Position numbers and translations under genes: made by a program. Shown one piece after another: positions 34,261 through 46,560 of a stretch of DNA of 64,000 bases (position 1 is its first letter; each line of letters begins with the position of its first letter). The notes under the pieces are model-generated. The model did not search any database. It saw only the letters and a list, made by a program, of their open reading frames with translations, and was not told the DNA's origin. Source of the stretch: Hofstenia miamia (Eukaryota; Xenacoelomorpha; Acoela); the NCBI GenBank assembly GCA_004352715.1, contig SCFE01000054.1, positions 1,879,446-1,943,445 of the forward strand, written 5' to 3'.

Positions 34261-35164
34261 TAGCGGCGCAGACCCGCTAAGGTCGGCTGAGCGACATCTA
34301 TTGAACTGGATCAGACTGTTTAATATTCGATATAGAGACCCTATAAAGACAAGACCTCTGTAAAAACCGTATATGATGCTAGCAGTATTCTCAAACTATC
34401 TATCTCCAAAAAATTTCATCATGCGCTTACCGGGCAATCTGATTAATATGGCATAACCTAAACTAAAGTTTAATAAAAGCAATAAAAAAACTAAAACACA
34501 GTTATCGTATTAAAAAACATAATAAAAAGTAATAAAAAAGAGTCAGCGTTGGTGAGAATAACACGTCAATGTTAAACGTCACCACCACATCAAATACCTT
34601 AAATGCGGTTTCCTTTTTACGACACATTTCGTTTGTCTTGATCTAGCTTTATTATCAATCTCCTCAGCCGACTAAATTTTCCGGCGGCGGCAGCTCAGCC
34701 GGCTGGAGTCCAACTCTACCCCGGAGTGATTTAAAAATCAAACGGGTCGAGTGTGAATTACACTAACAAGTTTATGGAACAACTTTAGAAATTATAACTT
34801 TGTATCTTTGAAGTTCTTAAAGACTAATGGATAATAATTATATTTGTATTTTTTATTGATAATTTAATGCTAAGACATTTTTGAGAGCATTTTTCTACTT
34901 TTTTCTTTGATTGGATGGCGTTCATGGATCAGTGTTAAAACAGGCCGAGTCGCAGGCAAAAAAGGTTACCCTTTCCTACCCTGCTTTGAACAATTTACAG
35001 TCGAAAACGGGTCGTGTTCGAGTCGTGTTGGATCGAGTTGAGGTATTTGAAATCAAACGATTTTTATAGGTGTGATTGATAATTTTTTTAAAGAAGACTG
35101 AATTATTTGCATTCTAATATCCGGTAGTAAATATTAAAATCGGCTTTGGATCGAAACTCAAGGA
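34261..35164. repeat. CGGGTC-type islands, no gene
   Basis: CGGGTCGAGTGTG (about 34742), CAGGCCGAGTCGCAGG (about 34943) and CGGGTCGTGTTCGAGTCGTG (about 35007) suggest remnants of one or two more elements of the family. GGCGGCGGCAGCTCAGCCGG lies at about 34683. No coding frame is recognised. Confidence 0.4.
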
Positions 35165-35172
35165 GTTGAAAT

Positions 35173-35830
35173 CAGAGATGGACTTGCCCTGTCTTGCCCC
35201 ACCTCGCCCCACAGACTTTGTGTCACATGTTGACATTTGCCCCATATTGACCCAAGATTTATGTTCTACAGCCCCAAATTGCCCCACTCAAAAAATTCTC
35301 GCTTCAAAAACTATTTGCAAAATCGTATTGCCCCCCCCCATATTTGTTCGATGACAATTTTCATAGCACTGCACCACACCACCACTGCCAAATATTTTGA
35401 ATCCTTTCTGCCTAGAAGATACAGAATCATTTTTTCAAATGCCATCTCTACTACTACTGTCAATAGGAATTTAATAACAATATATATATTAAAATTATTA
35501 TTAATAGTCAAATAACAAATTTTAACGGTACAATTCTAATACTTTAGACAATATATTTATGTAAGGATAATTGCCAAGCCTATTGATGACAAGTCAGATC
35601 AAAAAGAACTTGTTGGTAATATTGAATGGAATCAAATTTAGCTAAGAGTTAGAAGTATATGGTAATTGATTTTTCAAAATTTCCAAATAGATCAAAATTT
35701 TATCAAGTAGGGAACTGTGATGTAAAAAAATTCAATTTTTACAATCTCTAAAATTGACAATTTAGAAAAATCTTGTCCCATACCCACCCCTCCTTGCTCC
35801 TTGGGTCGACCCGCCCCACTTCCATCTCTG
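35173..35830. mobile_element. 658-bp hAT-type element with GCCCCA words
   Basis: The ends are CAGAGATGGACTTGCCC and, read inward from the right, CAGAGATGGAAGTGGGGC. The 8-bp duplication GTTGAAAT is exact (35165-35172 and 35831-35838). The left subterminal part repeats TGCCCC, CGCCCCA and TTGCCCCA, and the right has inverted and related words (CCCACCCC, CGACCCGCCCCAC). No transposase frame. This is the clearest member of the word-repeat class. Confidence 0.88.
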
Positions 35831-35838
35831 GTTGAAAT

Positions 35839-36590
35839 ACATGTACATTACTTATAATGCATCATCCCTTAGCTAGGTCAATTACTCATTATGCCTAATT
35901 GTTGGTAAATAGTAAAATGAAAAATTTCAAATATTCATATACCATATTATTACCTAAATTCCATTCGGTTACCAAATATGAAATTTTGACATTTCTGCTG
36001 TATCCCAAATATAAATGGTAAATTTATTAATGAGTCCTCAGGAGTTTCTAGGCGCAAACTAATATTTTAATGTAATTATTGCCAAGGATTCATAGCAACA
36101 CAAACTATGTTAAAAATCGATCGACTGCATTAGCTTTGAACGTAAGGATTAATTACAAAGTTTAAAACTGTATTTATAATCATATTAGTTATCAAATCTT
36201 TAAAAAGCTCCAGTTTTTTCATCATATTTTTAATGATTTAAAAATAACAGCCATTCTTAAGAAGAAATTCTGGTTATGTTAAACAGTCATAAATTAACCA
36301 TCAATGATAAGAGATTTTTACTAACACATAGTTTTATGCAAACTGAAATAGTTTGCATTGGAGTGGAATAGTTGAGTAATATGTCGAGTATCTTTAAGTT
36401 GTTGGTCATGCTGTAAACATCCTCCTTATCATATTTATCACTACATGTAAGAACGACTGTTCTAACAAGGTTGAATTCCTACCGTTCTTAATGATAAGAC
36501 TGAAGTATCAGGATCTTGGATTACCGCTCATATAACATTGACACACCTCATAGTTTTTAAGTGTTTGTTGTTCACTTGTAAACTTAATGC
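35839..36590. other. No gene seen
   Basis: AT-rich sequence without recognisable features. Confidence 0.45.
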
Positions 36591-37165
36591 AAAGGTCTGA
36601 CAAACACAAGATTTTTGCCATGAATAAAACAATTGGAGTGATCGTGTCCAATGACCTCAGTATGTTAAACTTGAGAAAAAGTTGCTTCCTTAACTTACGT
36701 CCTACTCAAGATGAAGAACTTAAATTATAGCTCTGAAAACTTGAATTATTTATATATGACAATGATTTCCACTCATATAAGCTATTGCATGAGTGTGTGG
36801 CGAGGTTGTTCCCAACTACAACTACACAAGATTGATCGCCTTCAACGAAAGTAAAAAAATAGGATTATTGTAATCTTATGAACCAAGGAATATATTTTGG
36901 ACAACAAGTTATATGACAAAATAACGAGAAACAGTAATATCGTATTTTGAGAGGAATAATTCCTAAGCGAGAACTATATGCTATTTTTGTCGGTTGCGAG
37001 AAGTTAAATCATGTTCCGGATGCAGCATAAGAAATAAATATACAAATTTCTTTCCTGATCGAATTCTGAAATCTATTAACTAGAAGTTTCTTTTTTCTGA
37101 TTTTAAAAACTAATAAGATTATCAGATTATTCTTTGTGATTCTAATAAATTATTATTATTGTTAT
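36590..37165 (+). pseudogene. LINE 3' end, decayed, with (TTA)n tail
   Basis: Plus-strand fragments such as NKTIGVIVSNDLS (family form: YLGVxxxxDLxW) and SVWRGCSQLQLHKIDRLQRK (W.......L..IQRLQRRA) belong to the end of a non-LTR RT. A tract of TTATTATTATTGTTATTATA follows at 37148-37167. It resembles the 30.3-kb copy in layout. Confidence 0.5.
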
Positions 37166-37167
37166 TA

Positions 37168-38160
37168 TAATGCTTTGTATCATTACTAAACTACGCAAAA
37201 ATTGTTGTTTTCCGGGACTTTTTCCATAGAGCAAGACGAAAACTGAAGGCATTTGTGTCTTCAACAAAAACCGAAAGCAATTTGGACGTCCTAAGATATC
37301 CTTAAAATCTAATAACTCACATAAATTCTCTTACATTAGTAATTGAAGTTCTAAGATGAACTACTTAGTTTACACTATACATGACTTTAAAATTGTGCAT
37401 CTTAAACCCAATAATTGCACTGTTAGGGAATGAATGCAATGTGCTGGTATATATTTTTATATCAAATACATTTTACTTTAAAATAGTTTCTTAAAATTAT
37501 GCTGAAATGGTCGTATTACTAGATTTGTAAAAATCTATTCTACTATGATTTTTTATATTGTCTTATATGGTTTTTTGCTACAGATCTCATAGTTAGTTTA
37601 TTGCTCTGAGTTGGAAAATTAATTATTAGAAATGTAGTATTAATAACTTTACAGGAGGTTCTCTAGAATTCACAAAAACAATCCAAAGCCAGTTATATAT
37701 TATTGAGGACTCCATTTATCATGTTACTTTTTTTGTTTATTGTAATGAACTATATGCTTTGCAAGATATTTTGCAGTTATAATAATTTGTAATATCTTAA
37801 ATATCGACTAAAATGAGTCACTAACACACACATTTTGCATTACATAATTCATACATTTTAATATTAATCCTAAACTGCCCATTGTATCTTTAAGGCACAA
37901 ACTTTCTCGTCCACATTTTCTTCAAGCATATTCAGAAATTTGGAAATCCTGTGATTTCGAAAAATCTATTATAAGTGTGCTCCCCTGTTATTCAAAACTT
38001 TGTGTTAAAAATTCTTCGTATGCTTGAAGTACATGAGGATGTAAATATTTTATCAATGGAAAATTCGATTTTTGCAAGGACATTCTAATTCTCCTATGCT
38101 TAGTGTTCAGCTAAAAATGCAATATAAAGTCTATGGCAACAACTTTTTCGTCTGTAAATG
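37168..38160. other. No gene seen
   Basis: AT-rich, no coding or structural signal recognised. Confidence 0.45.
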
Positions 38161-38169
38161 GACCATCCA

Positions 38170-38650
38170 AATCAAGGTTGGATCTTGGATCTTGGGGGCT
38201 CTAGGGGCGTTTTTATCCAAGATCTTGGTGTGAAAATCCAAGATCTTGGGTAAAAAAATTAGGCAAATTTTTAAGTCTATAACTAATTAATTTCATATTC
38301 ACACGTGAATATAGACACACGGCACCGGAGTTATCAATTAATTGAGACAGTGGTTGCGTAATACCAGAACAGCATTGCGTAATACCAACATGGCGTGATT
38401 AACCCAGACGTTGATTAGCACGTGCAATTCAGTAAGCGTTGCAAATTCTTTCAGAAGCGTTTTGTTACATTGCTGTTTTTTCTATTGCAATTAAATTGTT
38501 TCAGCAGTAACTTAGTTTTCAAAAAATTAATTTTTTGCATTTTGTGCTATTTATTGAAAAAATAAATTTTTCACCTTTGATATTGGGCTTGGAGTTTTCA
38601 ATCTTGGCTTTTTGGTCTTGGGGTCAAACCCCAAGTTATACACGTATATT

Positions 38651-38702
<52 letters not shown>
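38170..38702. repeat. ATCTTGG word island followed by (TA)n
   Basis: The left part (38170-38250) repeats GGATCTTGG and the palindromic ATCCAAGATCTTGG. The right part (38570-38640) repeats GGGCTTGG, CAATCTTGGC, GGTCTTGGGG and the inverted CCCCAAG. Between is plain AT-rich DNA. A (TA)n tract of about 45 bases ends it. The layout, with words concentrated near both edges, matches the other islands. Confidence 0.5.
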
Positions 38703-38706
<4 letters not shown>

Positions 38707-39384
38707 TTAGAATTAATGCAGGTAGCAGTAGTTTTTGCACTTCATAGCGTTAACATTGAAAAATTGTGTGTAAATAAAAATATATGTTTAATTGTTTTAG
38801 ATATATTCAGTAGAGAATGTTTGTAAAACAACTTACTGCAGTTCTTTGAATGGATGTTGTCAAATGAATCAAGACTTATTAAATTGTATTTATATATTTT
38901 TCTTGGGCAAACAAATTGTGTCAAGTTATAAATACTTTCGATATCATTAAGATTAAATGAACCTCAATGGTGATTTAAATTCCTTGTTTATTTACGAATA
39001 AATAAAATGTGTTTGCAGGATATCGTAGATGAGTGAACTTTAATCACATTTATAAGAGATGGTTATTATCTACACAAACTACATGTGGATGTGTTAAGTA
39101 TTCTGCAAACAAATTAACGAGATGAAGCTTAGACTCTATTGTGGTCAAAACTACATAAAAATATAGTGAATTGCTACAGAAAGTTGTCCACTGACCATCC
39201 ATTGAAGGAATTCCACCATTTCAAAAATTTCAAATTTTCACAAAAATCATACAGATTGAATTTTAGGAAAGTATCTGAAGACAATATAAAATTTCACAAT
39301 GTAATATTTTTCAATATATTGTTTATAACATTTACTGCATTAGTTTTCAATCTGCGTGAACTGTTGCACAACGATCAAGACCAC

Positions 39385-39450
39385 TTTTGCGATGCCCCGT
39401 CCCGTGCCGGGTTGCCCAGGTTAGAGATACAACCGGATCCCGGGTTACCG
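39385..39450. repeat. Short CCCGG word island
   Basis: CCCCGTCCCGTGCCGGG, TTGCCCAGG, CCGGATCCCGGG in 65 bases, much richer in GC than its surroundings. It directly abuts the 3' end of the unrecognised frame at 39459 and may have interrupted it. Confidence 0.45.
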
Positions 39451-39458
39451 TATCATGA

Positions 39459-39731
39459 TTATTGACCGATTGCATCACCGGCCCAGGCGAGGTACATTTC
39501 TGGCAAACTGTCCAACATCCCATTTAAATTGATGTCAGTCCAAGGTCCAAGTGGTCTGACAGCATAACTAATAGTTACCCATAAGTAGCACAATTTGTTA
39601 AAGGTATTCTGCTGTTTCTTTTCATTTTCAATCCCAATCTCACAGAAATACTTAGTACCAGTAAACATAGGAGCCCAATTTTCTCTAATCTTGGTGGAAA
39701 AAGTTCGAACTATGCGGGGCTTAATCACCAT
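39459..39731 (-). CDS. Unrecognised 90-codon frame, possible exon
   Basis: I do not recognise the family. The frame has a less AT-rich, protein-like composition, with segments such as RENWAPMFTGTKYFCEIG, FNKLCYLWVTISYAVRPLG and MLDSLPEMYLAWAG. TCTTGCAG, a good acceptor, lies about 13 bases above the Met, and a GTGATG (possible donor) lies inside the last codons, so it could be an exon. A short GC-rich island starts right after its stop. It may be part of a host gene or of a mobile element. No signal peptide is evident, and there is one weakly hydrophobic stretch. Confidence 0.35.
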   Translation of the reverse strand: MVIKPRIVRTFSTKIRENWAPMFTGTKYFCEIGIENEKKQQNTFNKLCYLWVTISYAVRPLGPWTDINLNGMLDSLPEMYLAWAGDAIGQ

Positions 39732-41440
39732 TTACATATTTGTGCTGCAAGACTTGAATAATGATGATCCTTTAAAATTTACTGTTTTTCATAAGCTTAG
39801 TTTTAAATGAATTTTTACATTTGAAGCACATAACAATAAATCGTTTTCACTCTACCCTAATTAATACATGTCACATATTAACATATATTTTCATATATAT
39901 GATTGAGTTTGTGACAATTATTCTCAGTTTTGTACATGGTTTGACTTTTTTTGAATCCGATATTTTTTAATTTTCTAAGGGATATCTTTTTATCAATTAT
40001 TTCGAATAATTAGAACCAAATCAGAGTTATTTAAAATATCTATGGACGAAAAATATATTTTTAATTTTATTTACATTATAAGAAAACATTTTGTTTCGCG
40101 TTCCATTACGAGTTAGACTAAAACACTGATCTCAGTTTTTGTCTATGATTGCTATTTTTATACTTGCAGTTCTTTAACCAGAATTTAACGGATATGAAAT
40201 CACCTATAACCCTAGACCAATATGTAATTTCTATGTTTGAATACATTTAGAACAAAATAATGGTTTATAAGTCTCAATATTGTCAATATATACTTCCTTG
40301 CATCGAGTCCTTTATTACTATAAGCGACAGTGATGCTCTGAATTCAGCATTATTGATCTGAACGACGAAAGTGTTTCCTGCAATGGAGGAAAGTAATCGA
40401 GATTACAAATCTTTGGTTTGTGCAATGATAGTGTAATAAATATTACAAAAACATCAGTTTCAAGCGACCTAGAGAGTAGACCTAGTTGTCAAGATTTTCA
40501 TGAATATCTCCCATGAACAATAGTCTACTGATGTATAAGGCGCTTGACATAAGCGGTGCATTGTAGTGCTTCGCAATGGTCGAAGAGGATCTTCTGCATT
40601 CATATTAGCTCTTGGTTTTTAGGTAGTCCATCACAACAATGATTTCAAAAATGTTTAACACGCATTTAATGCGTTCTTGCATTTAGCAATAAAGTAAGTG
40701 TCATCCCATCACAAATAAAGTAGAGTCTATTGTTGTAATTCAGGAATTTGACAAGGAGAATGATGCTGCAAAAATAGAACCAACTTCTTTAGACAGAGGC
40801 CGGCACTTATGTTCCTGCAGGCTATTTGGAAATTTCCAAGAAGGGTCTTTAATTTTGCCGGCCTTTTACCAACAAAAATATAATTTTTGTGCTTCTGATA
40901 AGAAGAGGGAATATACAATAAGAAATGTTACTTTTCAGCAGGCTACAATATTGCCATTAAGATGCAGAAAAGTTATTAGGCTACTTATTATATATTGTTT
41001 AAATCTTTATGTCACTTTGAACAAACATATGAATATGCACTAATTAGTACAAATTAAGTTTCAAATTAAACTAAATTTATGAAAATATAATATAATAAAG
41101 TAAAATTTTAAAAATAATATCACAAATACAATTGCAACTTTCTCCAGTTATAACCTCTTTTAGAATATCCAAATTTGTTTTGATTTTCAAGCAAGTTTTC
41201 TCTTAAAGACTTTTTTTTCAAGATTTTTAGTACAAGGATTTGTATACGATATTGACCTATAATTCTTGAATCAGTTGTATCTCCTTTCTTATAAATTTTT
41301 TTAAATGGCGGTTATGTCAGCATATTTTAAGATTTGGGGAAAAGAGTTTGTATGAATAGAATAAATGAAAGTAAATAGTAGTTGTTCAAGGAAGATACTA
41401 GAAAACTTTTTGATGATAAATATTGGTGGGTCACTAATAA
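39732..41440. other. No confident gene
   Basis: At 40739-40930 the plus strand has an open frame after an acceptor-like AATTCAG, reading EFDKENDAAKIEPTSLDRG, but with no family match. The rest is AT-rich. Confidence 0.35.
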
Positions 41441-41446
41441 CACAAG

Positions 41447-41507
41447 ATGAACTGTTACCTAAGTTTTTTATTGTTACTGCTAACTTTTTTCGGTAATATA
41501 TTTGAAG
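41447..41507 (+). CDS. Candidate signal-peptide exon of a secreted protein
   Basis: The frame starts MNCYLSF and continues with five leucines and a hydrophobic run (TFFGNIF), then EG at the edge. G followed by GTAAGTG, a near-perfect splice donor, ends the coding part after 20 codons plus one base. This is the usual layout of a first exon that encodes only a signal peptide. No downstream exon was found before the 48.5-kb gap, so the product is unknown. Short hydrophobic frames are common in AT-rich DNA, so this is a suggestion. Confidence 0.3.
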
Positions 41508-41644
41508 GTAAGTGTTTGGTTTACTTATTTGATTATATTTGTAAGCTGGACGTTATGACCTTTATAGGAACTCAAATACTCCATTCATGTGCATACAATA
41601 ATTTTTGGTTCTGTGTATGTTATATCACTAACTATTATTTTGGA

Positions 41645-41646
41645 TG

Positions 41647-41696
<50 letters not shown>

Positions 41697-41702
41697 AAGA
41701 AA
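41645..41702. repeat. (TA)n followed by (GA)n microsatellite
   Basis: About 25 bases of TA alternate, followed directly by about 30 bases of GA and GAAA repeats. Confidence 0.95.
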
Positions 41703-41959
41703 GACATTCATAGAGTAAATACCAGTCGGTTGGTTTTAGCTGTTGCCTGCCATTTACCTGCCCATAGCCTTGAAATTTTTGGCATTTTCAAACTCTGGGA
41801 TGCAAAGTGGGATACCTTATTTAAACTTAGAGAATGCATGTTTGAAAATGCACTTCTGTTTGATTACAAATCAATCACTGATTAGACCAATTCAAACCAG
41901 CCAAGTTAACCTGCCTGTTTTGTATCTCTGCATGATGGTATGATGGTGCTCTTAATTTT

Positions 41960-42464
41960 GGGTAGGATTTTTAATGTCATATTTTTTAATATTGTATTTT
42001 TAATGTCGTAGTTTTTTACCGTCGTAATTTTTTAATATCGTAATTTCTTAATGTCGTCATTCTTCATTGTGATTGTTGCAAATGACTTTTCTTAAACATA
42101 AGTCAAATCCTTATTTCTTCATTATTTTATAAGCCTAAACCATAAACCTAAGTTTCAAATGGAAGCTTCTTAAACCAAACATTAGCCCAAAGCCCTATTT
42201 TTCATCATTTATAGATCTGCACCCTAACCCAAGTTAAATATATCTAATAAATTATATTTAGGACATTACAGATTTATGCAAATATAAATTTTGACATTAA
42301 AAAACAATGACATTAAACAATTACAAACACTTATGAATGGTAAAAGTTTCTGACCAACAACATTAACAAATTATGACTAAAAAAACTATGAAATTTAAAA
42401 ATTATTACATTAATGAATGGTAAAAGTTTCTGATGGATGACAATTTGACAATAAGAACCTACCC
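41960..42464. mobile_element. 505-bp element with TTAATGTCGTA words
   Basis: The left edge GGGTAGGATTTTTAATGTCA and the right edge, read inward, GGGTAGGTTCTTATTGTCA are inverted repeats. The left 130 bases repeat TTTTTAATGTCGTA, TTTTTAATATCGTAA and similar at least six times. The right part has the inverted word TGACATTAAAAA, TGACATTAAAC and ATTACATTAATG, plus a direct repeat of AATGGTAAAAGTTTCTGA (two copies). A target duplication is not clean. Confidence 0.6.
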
Positions 42465-44327
42465 TATTATTTTGCTCATTCAGGTACAATTTTAGAAAAA
42501 ATCCAATTCAGGAAATAAATTGAATAAGTTATTTAAAAATCAATGATCCCTTTTTCATAAACTGAAAATATAATTTGTGAATCACAATAAAAGCAGGTTA
42601 TTAGTTGTTTAAACACACTTGAAATTTTTGAGAAAATACATTTGAAATTGTGTGGAAATGTATGAAAAAGCATATAGATGGAAGTACAACTACTCTAACC
42701 ACAACAAAGAATGAATTCTAAAGAAAGTAAATAACATAGTTCCAAAGATGCAAAATGAAACATACTGATATACTTAGCTATTGTCTTTTTGATGATTACT
42801 CTCATCATTGCTACTGATTTTGATGATGAAATAGTTAAGGAGATCATGGCAAAATGAAAATCTCAACAACATGATAAATGATATAGTAATTGCTTTGTAA
42901 AAGTGTTTTCTTTTTATATAGTAATTTATAAATAATTATGCAATTACTGATGAATCTCATAATATATTTTGGTTTATTTAAGGAATTATAGCATTATCAA
43001 ACATTAGTATGCAAAAAAACGCCTTTAAGTTTTGCCAAGAAACTGCTTCTTTGCCTGTCATGTAAATATGCACTTATCAATTTTTGGGATTATAACTAAG
43101 GGATTGCGAATTTGGATGTTAACAAAGTATTGCTTTTTGTGAATCTGAAATCCAAAATTCTAATTATATTCTGAAATGATAGATCTTAGGTGTCAAGGTA
43201 CATGACTGATTCTGAAGTTATAGCTGTGAGAGATATTAGCTGAAGTTGAAGCATCCATACAACAACCAAGTTAATGAGCACCATGTTGAACTGATAATAA
43301 AAGTAAGTGAAAGCATAATTGGATTTGAAGCAAGAGATGAATTATCAGAAGAAAAATTCATTCTCAGAAGTTAATGAAAAGTTTGAAACTAAAAACAAAT
43401 TTTTGTTCTTCTAAATGTGTGCTAGACTGCATTAATGTTTGTTGTTTCTCTGTGTGTTTTTGCATAGCTAAATATTTACTATGAATATCATTTTACAGAA
43501 ATTAAATATTAATACATAGCCACAAGCATATATTTGTGTCTCAATTTTATGAATTATTGAACATCCTGACAAAAATATTTAGTGTCACCTAAAGCTAACA
43601 CAATTTTCAATTTTATATGATTATGAGACTTATCTCATGGGTATCCTAAGTCATGCACAGTCACAAAAAGTATTGATGCAAAAATTTATCATAATGGTAA
43701 ACAGTGTGCTTAAGCATTATTGAATTTTCAGGATCTTGATCCTCTAAAAGAATTTTTCTGCTGATCTGATAATCTTAAACTAAATAAGAGAATTTTGAAA
43801 TTAAATTTAGGGTGCACTTCATGTATCATTAGAATTGTTATTTTTGCTAGAAATGATTAGTTGTATTTTTCAAATGGTTGCAACATCATAAATAATTTCT
43901 CATGTTTTGCTCTTGATTCCTTCCAAATGATTTTCCTCTGTAATGAAATTTTTTCACTTAGTATACCTGAGGAATAGAATCTAGTATTTTCAAACCTAGA
44001 ATCAAGAACTGCATGCTTCTTTTAATTCAAATCCAATTTTCACACATGGGATATGATAATTGTATGTATATTTAAATAATTACTGTAATTCACACTCAGG
44101 TATATCATAATTTAATATATCAGCCAAAAAGACATTTATCAATAGGGCAACTGAAAATATCCCTTGCAAATCAGGAAAAGTTCCCTAACCTTTGAAAAAA
44201 TTTACCTAATTTATACCTAATGAAAAAGTTAGAAAGTTACCTCATTTGTATACTTTATCTCCTCAAAAACAAAAAAGAAACCTCAAAAAATTTATTTTTC
44301 ACAGAAAAAAGAACAAAAATTATAATT
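42465..44327. other. 1.9-kb gene-free stretch
   Basis: AT-rich. No coding frame or element ends recognised. Confidence 0.45.
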
Positions 44328-45648
44328 TTAAATGCTGACAGAATTGTAGTGAAATATAATGTATTTTCTTACATTATCTACTTTAAAGTTACAATCTTTC
44401 ACCAGTATTTTGTTTAACATAGAAAAACTGCATTCTCCCACAGCTGATGTTGGCCAACATTGCTGCAGTTTGCCATACATTGTTGGTGAAATCTCCTTGC
44501 ATGACATCTGCATGATTTTGCTGATTTAATTTTTATTGAGGCACTTCTCTAAGTACACTTTAATATGACATGGATCTTTACTGAGATAAACTTGTTGCAC
44601 TTTGTTGTGAGCCTCTTCTATAGTAGTTTTGTCAGATTCTATGAAATTAAGAAGGAATGCCAGCTCATTGTAGCAGCACTTGATTTCAATCAATTGAGCA
44701 GGAAGATCCAGTTGCATAAAAACCGCCTTGGCTTTCTTTACAATCAACCTATCTCTGCTAAATTGATTCACAATTTGGCATACTTCTGGAAAATGATCAG
44801 CATAATAGAAAGCAGCCTTCAGCCAACTGGCCAATCTTGTAACAACCAGGTCTGAAGGTACTCTAATTTCATCAAAGAGTGCCTTTTGTGCATTCACCCT
44901 CATTGCTGAATGCAGAGTGATGTAAAAGATGAGCAAGACAAGTCATGTGAAACCTTTTGGGTAAAGCAGTTTAAGCTGTTTTCCTACACAAATCATGTAC
45001 ACTTCTGCATCACTGAGCAAGAGTGAAAGCTGTTGTCTCTCTATTCCTAGCTGCCCCAGTACATCATCATTGGTATGCAGGATAATTTGAATATTTGGAG
45101 ACTGTTCCAGTGGTATACAGTCTATCATGTAAGTCTTAAAGGGTTATCCACCAATCCACCAAGAATAGTCAGAGACTTCTTTCCTCCAACATCTCTCTTG
45201 TCTACAATCAGGAATATGTTCTGGTTTGTCAGCTATTCTCTAACATAAGCATTTTCTATAATTGCAAGTTGTGTGATTGTGTCCTGACAAGAGGTTTCAC
45301 TCAGTAGTGGATGGCCATCTCATGGAAGAGTTTCTGCAATTCTAGATTTCTGATCTTCTTCAGGGAAATGTCAGCAGATAGAAATATGTGAACAATATCC
45401 ACAATAAAATCTTTGGGGATTCTTTGCATAAACTGTTGTTTTGGATCTTTTGGTTTACTTAGTGTCTTTGCCTTCTGGTGCTTTGCCAAATTGGTATGCT
45501 TTGTTACCATTTAACATTTCTCAGATGAAACAATGCAACTGCAGAGAATGCAATACAGTTCATTCTGTGGAGACTTTTTGAGCTCATTGAGAAATTGGGA
45601 GACATATTTGAGAACTTTGGTTAATGAGGGTACAGCAGTTTTAAGCAT
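44328..45648 (-). pseudogene. hAT-family (BED finger) transposase, nearly complete but broken
   Basis: Minus-strand blocks in order: MLKTAVPSLTKVLKYVSQFL; LYCILCSCIVSSEKC, the CxxC of a BED finger; TKHTNLAKHQKAK, its His half, in a shifted frame. Then KDFIVDIVHIFLSADISL (start of the body) and AEVYMICVGKQLKLLYPKG. MTCLAHLLHHSA follows in another frame (family form: HVTCLAHALHR), then TRLASWLKAAFYYADHFPEV (family form: TRWGTWLxAAxYYAxNF). The C terminus has SFSMLNKILVKDCNF, resembling the hAT dimerisation domain. At least three frame changes are needed. It is in the same broad group (CGBP1/ZBED-like hAT) as the 10.3-kb fragment and better preserved. It shows that hAT elements have been active in this genome, a possible source of transposase for the MITEs. 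Confidence 0.75.
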
Positions 45649-45699
45649 GACTGCAGACTGTGCTGTTTCACAACAGGATGCTGTTTGTTTTACATATCA

Positions 45700-46560
45700 G
45701 TTAAAGTGTGTATCAGGGTTACTCTAACAGTCAACAGACTGAAAAGTGCATGTCAACAGATCAAGTCCATGACTCCTCCCCTGGAAGTGTGCCCACTAGG
45801 GCCAGCTTAATCATGCTTGATCTCTGGCGACCCCTGGCACACAGAGTGCTGATCTGTGTTGGGTCTGATCAGCAGAGAGTGAAGCTGAAGGCTGAGCTTC
45901 ATGAGAGGGTTGTGCCTCTCAAGCTTTCACCAACCAAGGCTACTAACTGGGTGACTCGTGAGCATTTACTGTCTGCCTGTTATCAAGATCCAAAATAATA
46001 TGTGGAGATAATACACTTGAGTGCAAAGCACTAAGCCACTAATCATCTCCACCCCAAGATTAAATTAAAGATGTCAGATAATAACCAAAACCTATGATGA
46101 AGCAAAGCTCCTTCATAGGTACGGCTCAGCAAATGCTAGCCTAGGCCTATCTAGAGGCCAGAGATAGAGGAATTCTCTATATAACTGCCCTCATAGACTC
46201 ACTCTATGACTCTGGGCACCAGCAGCAATTTAATGCTTAGATGTTGCTGTCTGTTCCACAAAACTACCAGACAGTCTCACATCATCACCACCGCCCCCAC
46301 ATGTGCATAGCACACATGGCAGCACCTTTGTTTACCCTGTTGTTTAACATCCACTCTTGGTTTGGGACTCTGCAAAGTGATGTGCCCATCAAGTGTTAGC
46401 TCAGCCCCACCCTTCTGATCAGCTTTTGCCTTTCATAATGGGAGGTTAGCTTCTCCAGGAACCACCACGAGGAGGTACTCTCTAGGTTGGTTCAAGCACA
46501 CTTGCCCTTCGGTTCCCAAAGTGTGTATAAACAATCTGGCACCACAGTTACACAAAGGCT
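45700..46560. repeat. GC-richer stretch upstream of the hAT transposase
   Basis: Base composition is clearly less AT-rich than the surroundings, with no recognisable family. On the plus strand one frame (LDLWRPLAHRVLICVGSD) is open for about 96 codons but looks like a shadow. It may be the 5' non-coding part of the hAT element or a separate insertion. Confidence 0.35.

Noticed and set aside
45708-45998. 96-codon plus-strand frame in the GC-richer stretch
   Set aside because: No family resemblance; it lies upstream of and antisense to the hAT transposase.
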